Positions 4,911-6,280 of a stretch of DNA of 6,280 nucleotides are shown piece by piece. Origin of the DNA: Thermoplasmata archaeon (lineage in GTDB: Archaea; Thermoplasmatota; E2; UBA202; JdFR-43); contig QMSU01000065.1 of assembly GCA_003650975.1 (NCBI GenBank), positions 1 to 6,280 of the forward strand, given 5' to 3'. The position numbers were made by a program, and so were the translations under genes. Position 1 is the first letter of the stretch; every line of letters begins with the position of its first letter. The notes beneath the pieces are model-generated. The model was not told the DNA's origin, ran no database searches, and worked only from the letters and a program-made list of their open reading frames with translations.

Positions 4911-5260
4911 GCGAGCAGGAAGAAGATCAGCAGCACAAACATCAGCAGCATCATTCCCAGGGCAATGGACACCAGCATTTTTGCCATATCAGAATCACTT
5001 GCGAATATCACGGGCAGCGGGCCGATGAGGAGTATGCCGCCGGTTTTCTTCTCCGCCCTTTCTTTTTCAAATGGCAGGGAAAAAGCAAACAGGAAAAACG
5101 AAAGGATGATGAGGAGCACACCTGCAAATGCCAGAATGCCGGTGCCGTAAAGGAAGGGAAATATGATGAACACCCCTGCCCCCGCATCTCCCCTGACGTA
5201 TGCAAGAATAAGAAGAACTATGCCTGCGCACAACACCGTACACGGTACCTTACTTCCCAT
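4907..5260 (-). CDS. DUF131-like (TIGR00304-like) small integral membrane protein
   Basis: 117 residues, strongly hydrophobic. Membrane segments are predicted by eye at about 8-22 and 93-116, plus a long hydrophobic stretch at about 29-62 that may form one or two helices. Between them are a charged patch EKERAEKK (65-72) and the conserved-looking loop GGILLIGPLPVIFASD (74-89), which is the signature I associate with archaeal DUF131 proteins. The family's function is not established. The gene starts inside the end of uppS (11-base overlap, 5250-5260), and a GAGGAGA lies about ten bases upstream on the minus strand, so it is co-transcribed and probably translationally coupled with the prenyltransferase. 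A role at the membrane in lipid-carrier or envelope biology is suggested only by this pairing. Its TAG stop overlaps the convergent gene's stop. Confidence 0.75.
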   Translation of the reverse strand: MGSKVPCTVLCAGIVLLILAYVRGDAGAGVFIIFPFLYGTGILAFAGVLLIILSFFLFAFSLPFEKERAEKKTGGILLIGPLPVIFASDSDMAKMLVSIALGMMLLMFVLLIFFLLA

Positions 5261-6116
5261 ATCGCTTCTGTCTCCTCTGATACGACAGCACGGCCTTCAG
5301 CAGATCCGTCTTTTTGAAGGAGGGCCAGTACACATCGGTGAAGTAGAGCTCTGAATATGCCAGCTGCCACAGCAGGAAATTGGATATTCGCTCCTCGCCG
5401 GAAGTCCTCAACACCAGGTCCGGATCGGGAATGGGCAGGTAGGAGGTGTAGAGATATGAGGAAAGGAGTTCCTTGTCGATGTCCTCGGGGCGTATTTTTC
5501 CTGCCTTCACATCCATGGCAATTTTTCTCATGGCTTCGGTGATTTCCTCCCTGCCGCCGTATCCGATGGCAATGTTGCAGTAGTAGTTGTCATAGTGTTT
5601 CGTCTTTTCCATCACCTCAAGCGCCGCCCTTCTCACGTTTTCAGGAAGCAGGTCGATCTGCCCGATGACCCTGATTCTCACCCTGTTCTCGTCCGTTCTC
5701 TTGTCATCGGCAATTCTTCTCAGATCCCGCTCAAAGAGATTCATCAGATGTTCCACCTCCTCCTTTGAACGTTTGAAATTGTCCGTTGAAAAGGCAAAAA
5801 CCGTGAGAATCTTGATGCCCAGTTCGTTGCTCCATCGCACCACCTCCTCCAGTTTATTCTTTCCCATCTCGTGCCCCTTCTGGGGCGGCAGCCCCTGCAT
5901 GAGCGCATATCTCCTGTTACCGTCCATGATGATGGCCACATGTCTGGGTAAGGGGTGCTGCTTCACCTCCTCCAGCAGTTTCTTTGCATATATCCGCTCC
6001 ATTTCCCGGTACACGAGCCGGAAAAGGCGATTGTGCTTCATTGAGTGGATAACCTGTCGTGCAAACTGCGTTTCTATTGCCCTTTCCCCGAATTCTTCCA
6101 GTTTTTTCTTGACCAT
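5250..6116 (-). CDS. uppS: Cis-prenyltransferase (tritrans,polycis-undecaprenyl-diphosphate synthase type)
   Basis: 288 residues from the chosen ATG at 6116. The enzyme adds isopentenyl diphosphate units in cis to an allylic diphosphate, making the long polyprenyl diphosphate from which archaeal glycosyl-carrier lipids (dolichol type) are built. Hallmarks are HVAIIMDGNRRYA (59-71; Asp65 is the catalytic-type aspartate), GHEMG (81-85), FAFSTDNFKR (108-116), IGYGGREEI (184-192) and DLVLRTSGEERISNFLLWQ (233-251, phosphate-binding Arg237 and Arg243), ending with YFTDVYWP (258-265). A basic helical N-terminal leader of about 50 residues (LVYREMERIYAKKLLEEV) is usual in archaeal members. Start 6116 is preferred because a TATA-like box lies 29 bases upstream and no SD is present. 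The same frame remains open to the window edge, with other ATGs at 6125, 6158 and 6218, so the N terminus is the uncertain part. Confidence 0.96.
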   Translation of the reverse strand: MVKKKLEEFGERAIETQFARQVIHSMKHNRLFRLVYREMERIYAKKLLEEVKQHPLPRHVAIIMDGNRRYALMQGLPPQKGHEMGKNKLEEVVRWSNELGIKILTVFAFSTDNFKRSKEEVEHLMNLFERDLRRIADDKRTDENRVRIRVIGQIDLLPENVRRAALEVMEKTKHYDNYYCNIAIGYGGREEITEAMRKIAMDVKAGKIRPEDIDKELLSSYLYTSYLPIPDPDLVLRTSGEERISNFLLWQLAYSELYFTDVYWPSFKKTDLLKAVLSYQRRQKRYGK

Positions 6117-6140
6117 CCTTACCATTAATAAGTGGCATTC

Positions 6141-6149
6141 TTTAAATAA
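6141..6149 (-). promoter_or_regulatory. TATA-like box upstream of uppS
   Basis: The minus strand reads TTATTTAAA, centred about 29 bases before ATG 6116, in otherwise GC-richer DNA. This fits a leaderless uppS transcript starting at or near 6116. The motif is nearly palindromic, so it could also serve a divergent transcript. Confidence 0.5.
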
Positions 6150-6280
6150 TTGATGCATTTTTGCAATGGTTGTGCACGTAAGAGAGGATATGCCTTTCTC
6201 AATGCCGCATCCTTTCATACGAACTTCATACGGGTGAGGTGGAGCGTGTGAAGGGACATCCCACTCTTTCAGAAGCGCGG
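6150..6280. other. Right-edge region with no confirmed gene
   Basis: The uppS frame stays open leftward from the window edge. On the plus strand a 23-codon frame (6166-6237) is followed by an edge-truncated frame from GTG 6239 (VERVKGHPTLSEAR). Neither has a convincing start signal or a recognisable family, so I do not call a gene here. Confidence 0.3.

Noticed and set aside
5665..6153. 162-codon plus-strand frame opposite uppS
   Set aside because: Its translation is a Ser/Leu/Phe/Arg-rich shadow of the very well supported uppS gene.
6239..6280. Start of a rightward gene (VERVKGHPTLSEAR)
   Set aside because: Only 14 codons are visible before the edge, the start would be a GTG with a weak SD, and the complementary uppS frame is also open. 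It is too little to call.

Overview
The window looks archaeal. It carries an archaeal-type cis-prenyltransferase beside a DUF131-like membrane protein, a roadblock/LC7 protein with a COG2229-like GTPase and RAD55/KaiC-like ATPases, and TATA-like boxes about 29-33 nt upstream of start codons that have no Shine-Dalgarno (SD) site. A Thermoplasmatota-type euryarchaeon is my best guess, but this is inferred from gene families and no rRNA gene is present to test it. Base composition changes near 2600: the left part is AT-rich accessory DNA and the right part is GC-richer core-like DNA.

Left region (1-2640). All believable genes are on the minus strand: an unrecognised 209-aa protein (1552-2181), a DUF1186-like protein with a C-terminal SEC-C zinc motif (537-1421), and an interrupted, edge-truncated unknown gene (1-339). 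The 3' side of each complete gene, and the interval upstream of the 209-aa gene, carries an imperfect inverted-repeat element. The best one (1455-1538) has the architecture of an integron attC site read on the minus strand: GTCTAAC, two imperfectly complementary inner arms, and GGGCGTTATCC. The element at 2207-2295 is a diverged relative; the one at 381-520 is more rearranged. One ORF per element, uniform orientation and strong SD sites suggest a cassette array without an integrase in view. A direct repeat of about 80 bp (278-359 and 2283-2368) brackets the block.

Intergenic stretch 2369-2640. No convincing gene. It holds a purine-rich tract, a 13-bp inverted repeat and a TATA-like box for the next operon.

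Right region, plus strand (2682-4910). Three overlapping genes form a compact operon: a roadblock/LC7 protein; a fusion of a RecA-like domain lacking the Walker A lysine with a complete Ras-like GTPase; and a stand-alone RAD55/KaiC-like protein with an altered P-loop. The set recalls bacterial MglA/MglB and Cvn GTPase-roadblock switches, with RecA-fold proteins instead of a kinase.

Right region, minus strand (6116 down to 4907). uppS (cis-prenyltransferase, lipid carrier synthesis) overlaps a DUF131-like membrane protein gene. The convergent operons share the stop tetranucleotide CTAG at 4907-4910, leaving no room for a terminator between them.
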